From assembly GCA_030765605.1 (NCBI GenBank), contig JAVCCG010000056.1, positions 1-54,969 of the forward strand: 54,969 nt of DNA, written 5' to 3'. A model generated the notes under the pieces. It was not told where the DNA came from and did not search any database. It saw nothing but the letters and a program-made list of their open reading frames with translations. The stretch is from Candidatus Alcyoniella australis (GTDB lineage: Bacteria; Lernaellota; Lernaellaia; JAVCCG01; Alcyoniellaceae). Position numbers and translations under genes: made by a program. Numbering within the stretch: the stretch's first letter is position 1; every line of letters begins with the position of its first letter. Below, one piece after another: positions 1 through 9,390 of this stretch.

Positions 1-131
1 ACGGCCGTTCGAACGATGATCTGAGGCGCAAGACCTCGAATAGGCGGATGGAGGGAGCTGAAATCATCCTCGCCGGAGGAAAACCAGCAACGATACTTGA
101 CTGCCCTCTTTCATAGGCGGCTCAAAGCCGC
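1..131. other. Window edge, 3' flank of the first gene
   Basis: This stretch follows the stop codon of the minus-strand gene at 132-2069. No coding frame with a start and ribosome binding site is visible. A short GC-rich inverted repeat (GCGGCT, CAA spacer, AGCCGC) lies at about 117-131, immediately downstream of that stop, and may act as a terminator hairpin, although no T-run follows. It resembles the palindromes in other gaps of this window. Confidence 0.3.
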
Positions 132-2069
132 TTATGGATTTGCCGCGTTGATTCGTCGCAAGTCGCTGTCGGACGATTCGTCCCACAGCACCGGCTTGGG
201 CTCGCCCTCTACGTCGCGCAGACCCCAGTCCGAATACGGCAGCTGCATGGCCGCAGCGATCAACGCCACGGGCACGCCGGGATCGAGGCTGCCCACGCTG
301 AGCACGGCCAGGGCCGATCTCTCGGGCGCAGGGTCGGATAGGGCGACTAGGCTCACCGGCTGGGCGCCGAACTCCGGCCAGCGGGTGTAATAATTCCCGA
401 GCAGCGCGCCGGCTTGATCGAGCCAGTCGATGCGCGCCCACAATCCACTGCCCGCGTTGCGCGTGCCCAGGGTCGTGATCTCGATCCGCAGCCGCACACC
501 CGGGGCAACGGCCGCGCTGTGCAAAAAGAAATCGTTATCGTCGACCAGCGCCACGGGCATCGGGTAGGGCTGCATTCCATTGTTGTAACCAAGGATCGGT
601 ATCAGCAACGGCGACCCCGCGCGCTGCACGTCCAGCGGTTGCCCCCCTTCGCCTAGACGCCGCAGGGCCGGGTTGTCGTTGAGCGGCGAGCTGACGTGCA
701 GATCGTCGCGCCAGGTCCACAGCGCGGCCCCCACGTTGCGTTGCAAGTCCAGGGTCGCGGCGTAGGACACCAGCAGTTCCTCACGTCCGCCGTCGGGCAG
801 GTCGCGTTCGGAGCGCGCGCCGAGTTCCTCGCAATAAAGCGGCAGACTGCTGGTCTCGAGCAGCCACTGATGGGTGGCGAGCAGCTCGCGCAGCTGCCAC
901 TCCAGGGGCGGCCGGTCGCCGCCGAACGCCTCGATCCGGCGTTGTGGGAAGTAGGCCCAGGCCGCCAAGTCGAAGCCCAGCGACTCGAGTGCCGCGTAGA
1001 GCGCGCTGTCGTCGACGATCTCGCGGCAATAGACGCCGGGATCATCCCCCGGGTTAGGCAGCTCGCGGCCGCGGCTGGTCGCAGATTGCGGCAGCCAGTC
1101 GGCGTCCGGGTCATGGGCCGGATCGTAGGCCGGGTTGGGATCGCACTCTAAAATATTGCTGCGTCCTAAAAAGCCCAGGGCCACCTCGGGGTCGACCGTG
1201 CGCAGCGCCGCGAGTGCATCGTCGAGCAGGTCGATCAGCAGTTCCTCGTGCCAGCGATGGAACAGCTCGACCTTGTCCCAGGCCGGGTCAAGGGCCCAGG
1301 GCGATCCGCTGTAGCCCGGCGACGAGGGCAACGTGACGTACGACCAGCATTGCTCATCCGTGGGGTCGGCGCACTCGGGCGTCGGCTCTCCCCAGCGCTC
1401 AAGCCAATACAGGGCCGAGGGCTTATCGTCCGCCAGCCATTCGCGGAACGCCGCAAGGTTGGCCGGGTCGGAGAGCACGTAGTCCCAGCGGCTGAGGCTC
1501 ATGGCCTCGATGCTCAGGTACTCGATCAGCAGCGCCGGGTGGTCGGCCAGTCGTGCGGCAATTGTGGATATCGAATCGATGAACGCCGCGCGCTCAATCG
1601 AATCGGTCATCCGCGCCCGGGCCGTGAAGTTCACGCCGCGCGCTCCCTGGGGTAGGCGATCAACGGTGCACAGGCTGAGCACCGCATACAATCCAGCGTC
1701 GGCCGCCAGGTCGAGCAACGCCTCGAGTTTGTCCAGGTTCTGCGCATCGTAGCCGTACGCGCCGTCGGACCCGGGCTCCACGCTTGTGAGTACCTCGCCC
1801 CAGGGCACGATCAGCGCCAGGGCGTTGAACCCGTCCGCGGCCAGCTCTGCCAGATCGTCTTGCGCCAGGTCGAGGTCCATTTCGCTGAGCACGTAAGTGG
1901 TGTTGGCGTCGGGCTGGTTGTAGAACGCGGCGCGCAGGGTGAACGGCTCGCCGTGGAAATTGATAAAAGTAGCGGTGTCCGCGTCGAGGGACGCCGGACC
2001 CTCGAGTCCGGCCCAGGCGTTGCCCGCGGCCAACGCGATCAGCGCGAGCAGCACGAGTGCGCGGCGCAC
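132..2069 (-). CDS. Secreted TIM-barrel glycoside-hydrolase-like protein
   Basis: A 645-residue exported protein. The GTG start at 2069 is chosen because GAGGGG lies about 7 nt upstream and the following residues form a signal peptide ending near AGNAWA at residues 15-20. The body is rich in Trp and acidic residues. It reads like a beta/alpha barrel of the GH5/GH42 type: an early segment on a 'gdp' housed in FNALALIVPWGE, a Leu-rich helix series, and a late YCEELGARS segment of the kind that carries a barrel-end Glu in glycosidases. The last 150 residues look like a beta-sandwich. The stop of the upstream lipoprotein gene lies one base before the start, so the two are co-transcribed. No substrate can be assigned and the catalytic residues are guesses. 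It could be a non-enzymatic barrel. Confidence 0.6.
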   Translation of the reverse strand: MRRALVLLALIALAAGNAWAGLEGPASLDADTATFINFHGEPFTLRAAFYNQPDANTTYVLSEMDLDLAQDDLAELAADGFNALALIVPWGEVLTSVEPGSDGAYGYDAQNLDKLEALLDLAADAGLYAVLSLCTVDRLPQGARGVNFTARARMTDSIERAAFIDSISTIAARLADHPALLIEYLSIEAMSLSRWDYVLSDPANLAAFREWLADDKPSALYWLERWGEPTPECADPTDEQCWSYVTLPSSPGYSGSPWALDPAWDKVELFHRWHEELLIDLLDDALAALRTVDPEVALGFLGRSNILECDPNPAYDPAHDPDADWLPQSATSRGRELPNPGDDPGVYCREIVDDSALYAALESLGFDLAAWAYFPQRRIEAFGGDRPPLEWQLRELLATHQWLLETSSLPLYCEELGARSERDLPDGGREELLVSYAATLDLQRNVGAALWTWRDDLHVSSPLNDNPALRRLGEGGQPLDVQRAGSPLLIPILGYNNGMQPYPMPVALVDDNDFFLHSAAVAPGVRLRIEITTLGTRNAGSGLWARIDWLDQAGALLGNYYTRWPEFGAQPVSLVALSDPAPERSALAVLSVGSLDPGVPVALIAAAMQLPYSDWGLRDVEGEPKPVLWDESSDSDLRRINAANP

Positions 2070-2070
2070 G

Positions 2071-2631
2071 CTAAAACCCCTCGGGCGTGCGCGTGCCCAG
2101 GTCCGAACCGTCTTGGCCGATCAAGTACCAGACTCCGGCTCCGGCATTGCCAAACGCCGCGCGCCAGCACGGTTGCGGCTGCTCGCCGGGCCAGGGCGCG
2201 TCGGAGTTTAAGTAGAGCGCGATCCAGCCCTGGCGCGTGAACGCGCCGCGTTGGATCAGCAACGGCGCCAGCTGGTCGGAATCGATCCAATCCGCGGGTA
2301 GGGCCACGCGCTGCGCATAGGCCGAGAGGTCGCTGTCATCGGCGCGCAGCACGCCGGATTGGTCCACTACCACACGCAGGATCGACCCTCGGCCCTGGGC
2401 CGCGAACTCCAATGCCCACGGTCCGGGGTCGCGTCCCCACTCATCGGGATCCCACACCGCTAAACCGATTAAAAAGGCGGCCGCGTCCCAGTCCTTGGCA
2501 GCGGGCCGCGCCAGTTCCAGGGCGTCGCGCGCGCTGAGTCCCGCGGCCTGTTCCTGGGGCAGGACTCCGTGCCCGGCACAACCGGTCAGAGCGAGCAAGG
2601 CGGCAATCAGCAGGACGCAGATTTGTTGCAT
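2071..2631 (-). CDS. Small lipoprotein, unknown function
   Basis: A 186-residue lipoprotein. The ATG at 2631 is preferred over longer in-frame starts because it opens directly into a lipoprotein signal: MQQIC, a hydrophobic stretch, then the lipobox LTGC with the lipidated Cys near residue 18. The mature part has no domain I recognise. It contains many Trp residues and short segments that resemble a compact alpha/beta fold. It is the first gene of a two-gene unit with the hydrolase-like gene downstream. It is divergent from the membrane glycosyltransferase starting 57 bp away, so both promoters must lie in or beside that short gap. Confidence 0.6.
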   Translation of the reverse strand: MQQICVLLIAALLALTGCAGHGVLPQEQAAGLSARDALELARPAAKDWDAAAFLIGLAVWDPDEWGRDPGPWALEFAAQGRGSILRVVVDQSGVLRADDSDLSAYAQRVALPADWIDSDQLAPLLIQRGAFTRQGWIALYLNSDAPWPGEQPQPCWRAAFGNAGAGVWYLIGQDGSDLGTRTPEGF

Positions 2632-2688
2632 CACGATCAATCTATCACAGCATTGGAGAGCGTGGCCGCCGCGGGTTATGCTGGCGCG

Positions 2689-4374
2689 ATGCGCAAGGTT
2701 ATCAACGTCGTCCCGGTCATCGGGCTGATCGCGCTGCTCGCCATGCACCTCTGGCTGGGCCTGGCGTGGATCGCGCAGACCACCCATCCCGGCGGCGTGG
2801 ACGAGGTGACCAACCTCAACTGGACCTTCCGCTTTCACCACACACTGGCCAACCACGCCTACGACGACCCGCTACGCTTCGTGCTGGGCAGCGAGCACTT
2901 CCTGACCACACCGCCGCTGCTGTTCATGCTCTCGAGCCTAGGCTTTCGCGCAATGGACCCGAGCTGGGCGACCTGCCTGCTGGTGCCGCTGGGCAGTCTG
3001 CTGCTGTGGATCTTCGCCGGGTATTTGCTGGCCGCGCGCCTCGCCGGTCGCTGGGCCGGACTGACCGCCGCGGCGCTGATCGGCTCGGGACCGATGGCCT
3101 ATTTGTTCGGCCGCACCTACAACACCTCTTGCCTGGCCGCGGCGCTGATTACGTTGGCGCTGTGGGCGCAGGTATCGTCCGATGGCCTGCGGCGGCTGTG
3201 GCCCTCGCTGCTGATCGGCCCGCTGATCGGTCTGGCGCTGATCGCCGAACGCGCTACTCCGGCCGTGGCCCTGGCCGGACCGACGCTGGTGCTGTTCGCG
3301 GCTGCACTAATCCGCGCACGCCACGACGCCGGGCAATTGCGGCGGGCCATTGCGCTCACCGTGCTGGCCACAGCCGTGGCGTTGGCGCTTAGTCTGCCGT
3401 TCCTGCGTTCGTACATCGAGGTCACCTGGCAGCACAACGCCGAGCTGATGCGGCAGCCGGTAAACCAAGTCGCCGGACCGTGGGACGCCGATCGGCCCGG
3501 ATGGTTCTATTACCTCAACGGGTTGATCACGGCCCAGCAGGTGCCGCTGGTGGCACTGGCCGCGCTGCTGGGATTGGTACCGCTGCTGGTCCACCGCCGA
3601 GTCGAGGGACTGGCGTTGCTGGCCTGGCTCGCGCTGCCGCTGATCTTTTTCGCGCCCATCGCCCAGCGCAGCCTGAACTACACCTTCAGCATCGCCGCGG
3701 CGCTGTGCGTGATCGCTGCGGCCGGGCCCGCGCTAATGCAGCGCTCCGAGCTGCAATGGCCCAAGCGCGCGACCCTGGCGCTGCTGCTGATCTTGGGCGT
3801 GCTCAAACCGCTGGATTGCGCCCTGGGTTGGCGCGTGCTGCACGTCTCCGAGCGCACCAGCCCCGATAGCCTGCTGCAGTTGGTCGTCGACCCCACGCAG
3901 TTCCAGATCCCCGAGCCATCGCCGCTGAGCGGCTACTTTTGGGAGCCCGAGGTCGAGCGGATGCTGGCCGACAACCAAGGCGACCAAGTGCTGTTCCTGC
4001 GCGCCGAGCCGGGTTACGCCGTGGAGAACTCGCGGATCCTATTCGCGTTGGCCCTGGCGCAACGGCCCACGCTCAAGGCCTACATGCTGCACCGGCCCTG
4101 TGCGGCCCTCGGAGCTCAGGGATTGCCGAACGAGGGCGAGGTGTCGCTATTGCTCGCGCCGATCGATCTTAAAACATCCCAGGCATTGGCCGCGCGGCTG
4201 AGCTACGATACCTGGGGCGCGGCCGAGTACAGCCGCGACCTGGACGGCGCGACCTGCGACGCGGTCTGCGCGGCTTTGGGCGAGGCCGTGATCGAACGTC
4301 GGCCGGACGTGGCCCTGGGCAACGGACGCACCCTGAGCTACGGTTTAATCAACGGCGGACTTAACTGGCCTTAA
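2689..4374 (+). CDS. GT-C type integral membrane glycosyltransferase-like protein
   Basis: A 561-residue membrane protein with about ten to eleven hydrophobic helices followed by a soluble C-terminal third. The ATG at 2689 begins MRKVINVVPVIGLIALL, a first membrane helix. A longer in-frame start would add a polar tail inside the divergent promoter region. After helix 1 comes GGVDEVTNLNW, which fits the acidic catalytic loop of GT-C enzymes (ArnT/PMT, GT39/GT83 families) that use polyprenyl-phosphate sugars on the periplasmic side. The C-terminal region lacks membrane segments, also typical of that fold. The family call rests on topology and the acidic loop only. The acceptor is unknown and no glycan cluster surrounds it. 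Confidence 0.6.
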   Translation: MRKVINVVPVIGLIALLAMHLWLGLAWIAQTTHPGGVDEVTNLNWTFRFHHTLANHAYDDPLRFVLGSEHFLTTPPLLFMLSSLGFRAMDPSWATCLLVPLGSLLLWIFAGYLLAARLAGRWAGLTAAALIGSGPMAYLFGRTYNTSCLAAALITLALWAQVSSDGLRRLWPSLLIGPLIGLALIAERATPAVALAGPTLVLFAAALIRARHDAGQLRRAIALTVLATAVALALSLPFLRSYIEVTWQHNAELMRQPVNQVAGPWDADRPGWFYYLNGLITAQQVPLVALAALLGLVPLLVHRRVEGLALLAWLALPLIFFAPIAQRSLNYTFSIAAALCVIAAAGPALMQRSELQWPKRATLALLLILGVLKPLDCALGWRVLHVSERTSPDSLLQLVVDPTQFQIPEPSPLSGYFWEPEVERMLADNQGDQVLFLRAEPGYAVENSRILFALALAQRPTLKAYMLHRPCAALGAQGLPNEGEVSLLLAPIDLKTSQALAARLSYDTWGAAEYSRDLDGATCDAVCAALGEAVIERRPDVALGNGRTLSYGLINGGLNWP

Positions 4375-4439
4375 TCCACATTATTCACAAAGGTTGTCCA
4401 CCGAACGCGTAGCGGCACGCGAGACGGAATATAATAAGC

Positions 4440-6137
4440 ATGATGAAAGACAAACAGGACACGACGGATCTGGCCAGACGCATCGAGTTCGCGCCGGCCA
4501 AGCAGCGGATGGAGATGATTATCTCGTCGGACGACGCCGAGGCCCTGGTGGCCGCGATGGAGCCGATGGACGTCTACCTGACGATCAAGGAGGTCGGCGA
4601 GCTGGACTCGGCCGAACTCTTCGAGCTGGCGCATCCCGAGCAGGTGCGATGCATGCTCGACCTGGAGTGCTGGCACAAGGACTGCCAGCATCCGCAGCTC
4701 ACGCGCAAGTGGATCGGGATGCTGATGCAGCTCGAGGACGACCGTTTTCTGGAGAACGTCAAGAGCCTCGATCTGGCCTTCGTCATGCTCTACCTCAAGC
4801 GTCAGATCCAGGTGTTTAAGCTCGACGACGTTTCCTCGGACGTGCTGGACTCGGAGCGGCCGATTTTCACCTCGCCCGACGGGCGCTATTTGATCGAGAA
4901 CATCGACGACAACGAGCAGCACTCCGCGCTGGTCAACCGCTTCATCCTGCGCATCAACCGCATCGACATCGAACTGTTCAACCGGCTGATCGAGGGGGTC
5001 TACTACGGGCTGGAGAGCAACCTCGAGGAGGAGGCGTTTGAGGATAAGGTCCGCCGCCTGGGCGACCGCGGTATTCCCGAATACTACGACGCGATCGAGA
5101 TCTATAGCCCGCTGGATCCGCAACGCTTCCAACCGCAGGCCAGACTACGCGGGATGTACAGCGCGATGGAGGGCTCGCCGCCGGCCTACCCAATGCGCGT
5201 GGGCGACAGCGAGAGCCTGCTGGCCAATGCGCTGGTCAATGAAGCGGACAACGTCGAGCTGCGCGAAGAACTCAACTGGGACCTGGCGATGCTCTCGAAC
5301 AAAGTGCTGGTAGCGGACATCGTCGAGCTCGGCAGCACCGAGAACGTGCGCGATGTGCTCGAGCGCATCCAGCACACGCTGAACATCGGATTGGAATATC
5401 TCTCGGGCGGAGTGCTGCAGCGGGCTCGCGAGCTGCTGCGCGAGATCTATGCGGTCGACCTGTTCCGCCTGGGCCACAGCCTGCTGATTTCCTACGCCCG
5501 GCGTGCGCGCATCTCTCTACGCGCGATCAGGCTTAGCGAGCAGCATTCAACCCTCGCCCTGCTCGACTCGCCGCTGCGCGAGACCATGGAGGGAGTGCTC
5601 GCCGACCGGCCGCAATGGTACGAGGGCCAGGACGGGGGCGGCCGCCACCGCTACCGCGACTTCCACGACCTGCGCGACATCCAGCGCATGGAGCTGTTCA
5701 TCGCCCGCATCGAGGGACTCTGGGCGCTGATGCGCTGCCTGCTGGGCGAGGACTTCACACCCCTTGACGAGCACGACCTGGCCGGCACCAACCACGCGGA
5801 CTCCGGCGGCCTGACCATCGGCACCCTGTTGTGTACTGCACTGTCCAACCTGATGCTGCGCCAGAGCTTCGATTTCAGCGCCCTGTCGCGCTCCGACCTG
5901 ACAGAGCTACGCGACAAGCTCGGCGCGGATCGCGGCCCCAACGCCGATCCGCAGGTGCTGCGCGACTTCATGACCTATGCGGCGACGAGCTGCCAAAAGC
6001 TGACCGCAGCCGATCTCGAGCGCGCCCAGGAGCTGGCCCAGGTATTCGTCGACGAGCTGGCCCAGGAACTGCACACCACCGCAGAACTATCCCGCGCCGA
6101 CCTACGCTATCTGCGCTCGCTGATCGTGTCCTTCTAG
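4440..6137 (+). CDS. DUF6178-like protein
   Basis: A 565-residue soluble, mostly helical and highly acidic protein with no signal peptide or membrane segment. The N-terminus (LARRIEFAPAKQRMEMI, then a DAEALVAAMEP segment) and the overall length match what I recall of the DUF6178 family, common in deltaproteobacteria and of unknown role. Helical repeats at residues 20-110 recall MgtE-N/FliG-like domains that recognise position or damage. Two Met codons lie at the start (4440 and 4443) with only a weak ribosome site. A hairpin at 6142-6169 follows the stop. Its neighbour downstream is a PAS histidine kinase, but the 160-bp gap suggests separate transcription. Confidence 0.6.
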   Translation: MMKDKQDTTDLARRIEFAPAKQRMEMIISSDDAEALVAAMEPMDVYLTIKEVGELDSAELFELAHPEQVRCMLDLECWHKDCQHPQLTRKWIGMLMQLEDDRFLENVKSLDLAFVMLYLKRQIQVFKLDDVSSDVLDSERPIFTSPDGRYLIENIDDNEQHSALVNRFILRINRIDIELFNRLIEGVYYGLESNLEEEAFEDKVRRLGDRGIPEYYDAIEIYSPLDPQRFQPQARLRGMYSAMEGSPPAYPMRVGDSESLLANALVNEADNVELREELNWDLAMLSNKVLVADIVELGSTENVRDVLERIQHTLNIGLEYLSGGVLQRARELLREIYAVDLFRLGHSLLISYARRARISLRAIRLSEQHSTLALLDSPLRETMEGVLADRPQWYEGQDGGGRHRYRDFHDLRDIQRMELFIARIEGLWALMRCLLGEDFTPLDEHDLAGTNHADSGGLTIGTLLCTALSNLMLRQSFDFSALSRSDLTELRDKLGADRGPNADPQVLRDFMTYAATSCQKLTAADLERAQELAQVFVDELAQELHTTAELSRADLRYLRSLIVSF

Positions 6138-6141
6138 CCCG

Positions 6142-6169
6142 GGCACCTTTGCTGCACCTCCAAGGTGCC
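6142..6169. terminator. Hairpin after the DUF6178-like gene
   Basis: Perfect 8-bp arms GGCACCTT (6142-6149) and AAGGTGCC (6162-6169) with a 12-nt loop lie 5 bases past the stop codon. There is no clear T-run, so it may terminate weakly or stabilise the transcript end. The same GGCACC palindrome recurs at 14677, 26568 and 49594. Confidence 0.45.
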
Positions 6170-6227
6170 TCAATGGCGCCGCGTAGTCTCCATTACCGAC
6201 TTACGTATGTTTTTGCCTGATATTCTG

Positions 6228-6263
6228 AAAGTTCACGGATCGGTTGACCCGTGAGGGAACTTT
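6228..6263 (+). promoter_or_regulatory. Leader hairpin ahead of the PAS histidine kinase
   Basis: AAAGTTCACGG at 6228-6238 pairs with CCGTGA plus AACTTT at 6249-6263, giving an 11-bp stem interrupted by a GGG bulge. It sits 35 bases before the chosen start of the kinase gene, so it would be in its 5' leader or overlap its promoter. A regulatory role (operator or mRNA structure) is an inference. Confidence 0.35.
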
Positions 6264-6297
6264 GGCCGACCCAGACCCGAGAAGTGGAGATCGATTG

Positions 6298-9200
6298 ATG
6301 AGTAAACAGGACCGGGACGAGCTGCTTAAACGGATCGCACAGCTCGAGGATGAAAAGAAGCTGTTGGAGCAACTGTGCGAGGAGAGCGCACAAAGATTTT
6401 CGCAACAGCAGCGTATCATCGACACGGTCCTGCAATCGATCCCCAATCCGCTGATGATCATCGACGTCGAGCAATACACGGTGGTCGGCGCCAACCCCGC
6501 GGCCAACTGCGAGGTCAACAGCCGCCTTAAGACCTGCTTCAACATCTGCCATCACCGCGACGAGCCCTGCGGTCTGGGAGGCGAGAACTGTCCGGTCGAT
6601 ATGGTCAAACAAAGCGGCGAGCCGGTGGTGGTCGAACACGAGCACTACACATCGCAAGGAGAGCGGCGCGAGGCCGAGATCCACGTCTTTCCGATCAAGG
6701 ACGATCAGGGGCGGGTAGTCCAGGTGATCCAATACTGCCTGGACATCACGGCCAGCAAGACCGCCCGGCTGGAGGCCGAGCAGGCCCGCGCCTTTCTGAT
6801 GGAAGTGATCAACGCCGCGCCCTCGACGATCTACGTCAAGGACCAGGACGGGCGCTATCTGCTGGTTAACAGGGAGATGGCCAAGCTATTTGGTATGACC
6901 TCGGAGGTAATGACCGGCATGACCGACGCCTCCTTTGCCAACCTGTCGAACAACAGCCTGGAACAGGCCGAGAAGTTCCGCGCCGACGACCTGGAGGTGA
7001 TCCAGAGCAAGCAGCCGAAGTTTGTGGCGGAGGAATCGTTCACCAGGCCCGACGGCGTAGTCCGTCACTTCCAGACCTACAAGATCCCGATCATGCTCGA
7101 CCAAAATCCCGACTGCGTACTCGGGATTTCCACCGACATCACCGAACACAAGCAGGCGCAGGTAGAGGCGACCGAGGGCCAGCGGCGCTTTAAGGGCCTG
7201 TTCGACAACCTGAACAGCTCGGTATTGATTTACGAGGCCGTGGACGAGGGGCGGAACTTCGTGATCCGCGACATCAACCAGGCAGGACTCGAGGTCAGCA
7301 ACAAATCGCTGGACCAAATCGTGGACAAGTTGGTCTCCGATGTCTACCCCGGACTCGAGGCCTCGGGGCTGGTCGATTTGTTCCGCAAGGTCTGGCTTAG
7401 CGGCGAACCGATGCGTCAGCCGCTGTTCAAATACGAGGACGACCGGCTCACACTCTGGGTCGCCAGCTACATCTACAAGCTCCCCTCGGGCGAAATAGTG
7501 GCGATCTTCGACGATCTGACCGAGCGCAAGCTGGCAGAGGACCAGCAGCGCAGCGACTACGTTTTCTTGCAGACCCTGATCGACACCATCTCCAGCCCGA
7601 TCTTCTACAAGGACGCCAAGGGGATCTATACCGGCTGCAACGCTGCTTTCGAGCAATACATCGGCCTGACCAGGGAAAAAATCGTCGGCTCCACGGTTTA
7701 CGACATCGCGCCGCGCGAGCTGGCCGAGGTCTACCAGCGGGCGGACGACAACCTGCTCAAGGCGGGCGGCTCTCAGCAATACGAGGCCCAGGTGCGCTAC
7801 GCCGACGGGACGCTGCACGATGTGATCTTCAACAAGGCGGTGTTCAAACGCGCCGAGGGCGAGCCGGACGGTATCATCGGCGTGATCATCGACATCACCG
7901 AGCGTAAGTTGGCCGAGGAACGTCTGCGACAGGGGGAAAAACGCTTTCGCGAGCTGGCCGAGATGCTGCCCCAGATTGTGTTCGAGCTTGATACCGAGGG
8001 TCGGCTAACCTTCGTCAATCAACAGATGTATCAGTTCACCGATCTGACCCCGGAACAGGTCGAGCGCGGATTCAACGGGCTGGAGCTGGTCGTCCCTGAT
8101 GACATCGAACTGGCGACCCGGATTTTGAGTGATCTGTTGTCCGGCGGACACATGGCGCCCCAGGAGTTCGAAATCCGGGGCCGCAACGGCCGCCCGCTCC
8201 CGGTGCTGGCTTACGCCACGGCGGTCGAGCACAACGGCCAAATCACCGGCCTACGCTGCATCCTGCTCGACATCAGGGATAGCAAGCGGCAGCAGCAACG
8301 GCTGGCCGAGTCGGAGGAGCGCTTCCGCACGCTGTTCGAGATGGCCCCCGACGCTTACTACATCAGCGAGCTCGACGGCACGCTGATCGACGGCAACCTC
8401 GCCGCTGAAAAGCTGATCGGCTACCCCCGCGAACAACTGATCGGCTCGAATTTCCTCGAGCTCGGCCTGCTCGCATCGGAGGACATTCCGTGCGCCGCAG
8501 AACTGCTATACAAAAACAACCAGGGCCTGGGCACCGGACCGGACGAGCTGACGCTCAAATCCGGCGACGGCAGACGCCTCACCGTCGAGATCCACACCCG
8601 CCCGGCCAAAATCGGCGAGCGCACGCTGGTCTTGGGATTAGCCCGCGACATAACGGCGCGCAAGCTGATCGAGCAGCAGATGCAGCAACAGCAGAAGATG
8701 GAATCGATCGGCACTCTGGCCAGCGGCGTGGCCCATGAGATCAACAACCCGCTGCACGTGATCGTCAATTACAGCGAGCTGATCGCCGAGCGCAAATGCG
8801 TGGACCCCGAACGCACCGCTGAATACGCCCGAATCGTAGTCCAGGAATGCGACCGGGCGGCGCGGATCGTCCAGGGGCTGATGCGCTTCGCCCGCCAGCA
8901 GCCTGAGGAGATCACCCCGACGCCGATCGCCGAGTTGGTCGAACAGACCGCGTGCCTGTTCCGCGGCATGCTGAAAAACGATCAAATCGACTTGGAGCTC
9001 GACGTGCCCGACGGTTTGCCGTTGGTCCCCTGCCGAACGCAACAAATTCAGCAGGCGCTGCTGGGCTTGGTCAACAACGCCCGCGATTCGCTCAACGCCA
9101 AATACGGGGATCAGACCGAGGTCAAACGTGTGAGCGTCAGCGTGCGGCCACTGGAGCGCGACGGCGCGAGCTGGGTGCGCATCGCGGTGCGCGACAACGG

Positions 9201-9390
9201 CGAGGGGGTCGATCCGAGTCTGAGCGAGCGGATCTTCGAACCGTTCTTCACTTCCCGCGATCGCAGCAGCAGTTCCGGTTTGGGGTTGGCCGTGGGATAC
9301 AACATCATGCAAGACCACGGCGGCGAACTGTCCTTTGACAGCGAGCCGGGCGTCTACGCCGAGTTCCGCCTCGACCTTAAGGCTCAGTAA
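6298..9390 (+). CDS. Multi-PAS cytoplasmic sensor histidine kinase
   Basis: A 1030-residue soluble kinase. The ATG at 6298 follows a GTGGAG site at about 6284. A short coiled coil (residues 1-40) leads to about six consecutive PAS/PAC units (roughly 40-155, 165-280, 290-415, 425-545, 555-670, 680-795). The dimerisation domain has the H-box GVAHEINNPLH with phospho-acceptor His813. The ATPase domain has the N-box NNARDSLN, a G1 box DNGEGVD, the F-box EPFFTS and a G2 box SGLGLAVGYNI. The first PAS carries Cys80, Cys84, Cys91 and Cys98, which could bind metal or sense redox. No membrane helices are present, so it senses internal signals. No response regulator gene is adjacent, making it an orphan kinase here. 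Confidence 0.9.
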   Translation: MSKQDRDELLKRIAQLEDEKKLLEQLCEESAQRFSQQQRIIDTVLQSIPNPLMIIDVEQYTVVGANPAANCEVNSRLKTCFNICHHRDEPCGLGGENCPVDMVKQSGEPVVVEHEHYTSQGERREAEIHVFPIKDDQGRVVQVIQYCLDITASKTARLEAEQARAFLMEVINAAPSTIYVKDQDGRYLLVNREMAKLFGMTSEVMTGMTDASFANLSNNSLEQAEKFRADDLEVIQSKQPKFVAEESFTRPDGVVRHFQTYKIPIMLDQNPDCVLGISTDITEHKQAQVEATEGQRRFKGLFDNLNSSVLIYEAVDEGRNFVIRDINQAGLEVSNKSLDQIVDKLVSDVYPGLEASGLVDLFRKVWLSGEPMRQPLFKYEDDRLTLWVASYIYKLPSGEIVAIFDDLTERKLAEDQQRSDYVFLQTLIDTISSPIFYKDAKGIYTGCNAAFEQYIGLTREKIVGSTVYDIAPRELAEVYQRADDNLLKAGGSQQYEAQVRYADGTLHDVIFNKAVFKRAEGEPDGIIGVIIDITERKLAEERLRQGEKRFRELAEMLPQIVFELDTEGRLTFVNQQMYQFTDLTPEQVERGFNGLELVVPDDIELATRILSDLLSGGHMAPQEFEIRGRNGRPLPVLAYATAVEHNGQITGLRCILLDIRDSKRQQQRLAESEERFRTLFEMAPDAYYISELDGTLIDGNLAAEKLIGYPREQLIGSNFLELGLLASEDIPCAAELLYKNNQGLGTGPDELTLKSGDGRRLTVEIHTRPAKIGERTLVLGLARDITARKLIEQQMQQQQKMESIGTLASGVAHEINNPLHVIVNYSELIAERKCVDPERTAEYARIVVQECDRAARIVQGLMRFARQQPEEITPTPIAELVEQTACLFRGMLKNDQIDLELDVPDGLPLVPCRTQQIQQALLGLVNNARDSLNAKYGDQTEVKRVSVSVRPLERDGASWVRIAVRDNGEGVDPSLSERIFEPFFTSRDRSSSSGLGLAVGYNIMQDHGGELSFDSEPGVYAEFRLDLKAQ

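Noticed and set aside
101-114. Near-match of CTGCCCTCTTTCAT at the left edge to the reverse complement of 54856-54869 at the mobile element
   Set aside because: It is 13 of 14 bases and ends abruptly on both sides; chance or a trivial shared word is as likely as a second element end.
4371-5132. Minus frame opposite the DUF6178-like gene
   Set aside because: It is in antisense register with a strongly acidic helical protein, with no ribosome site and no known domain.
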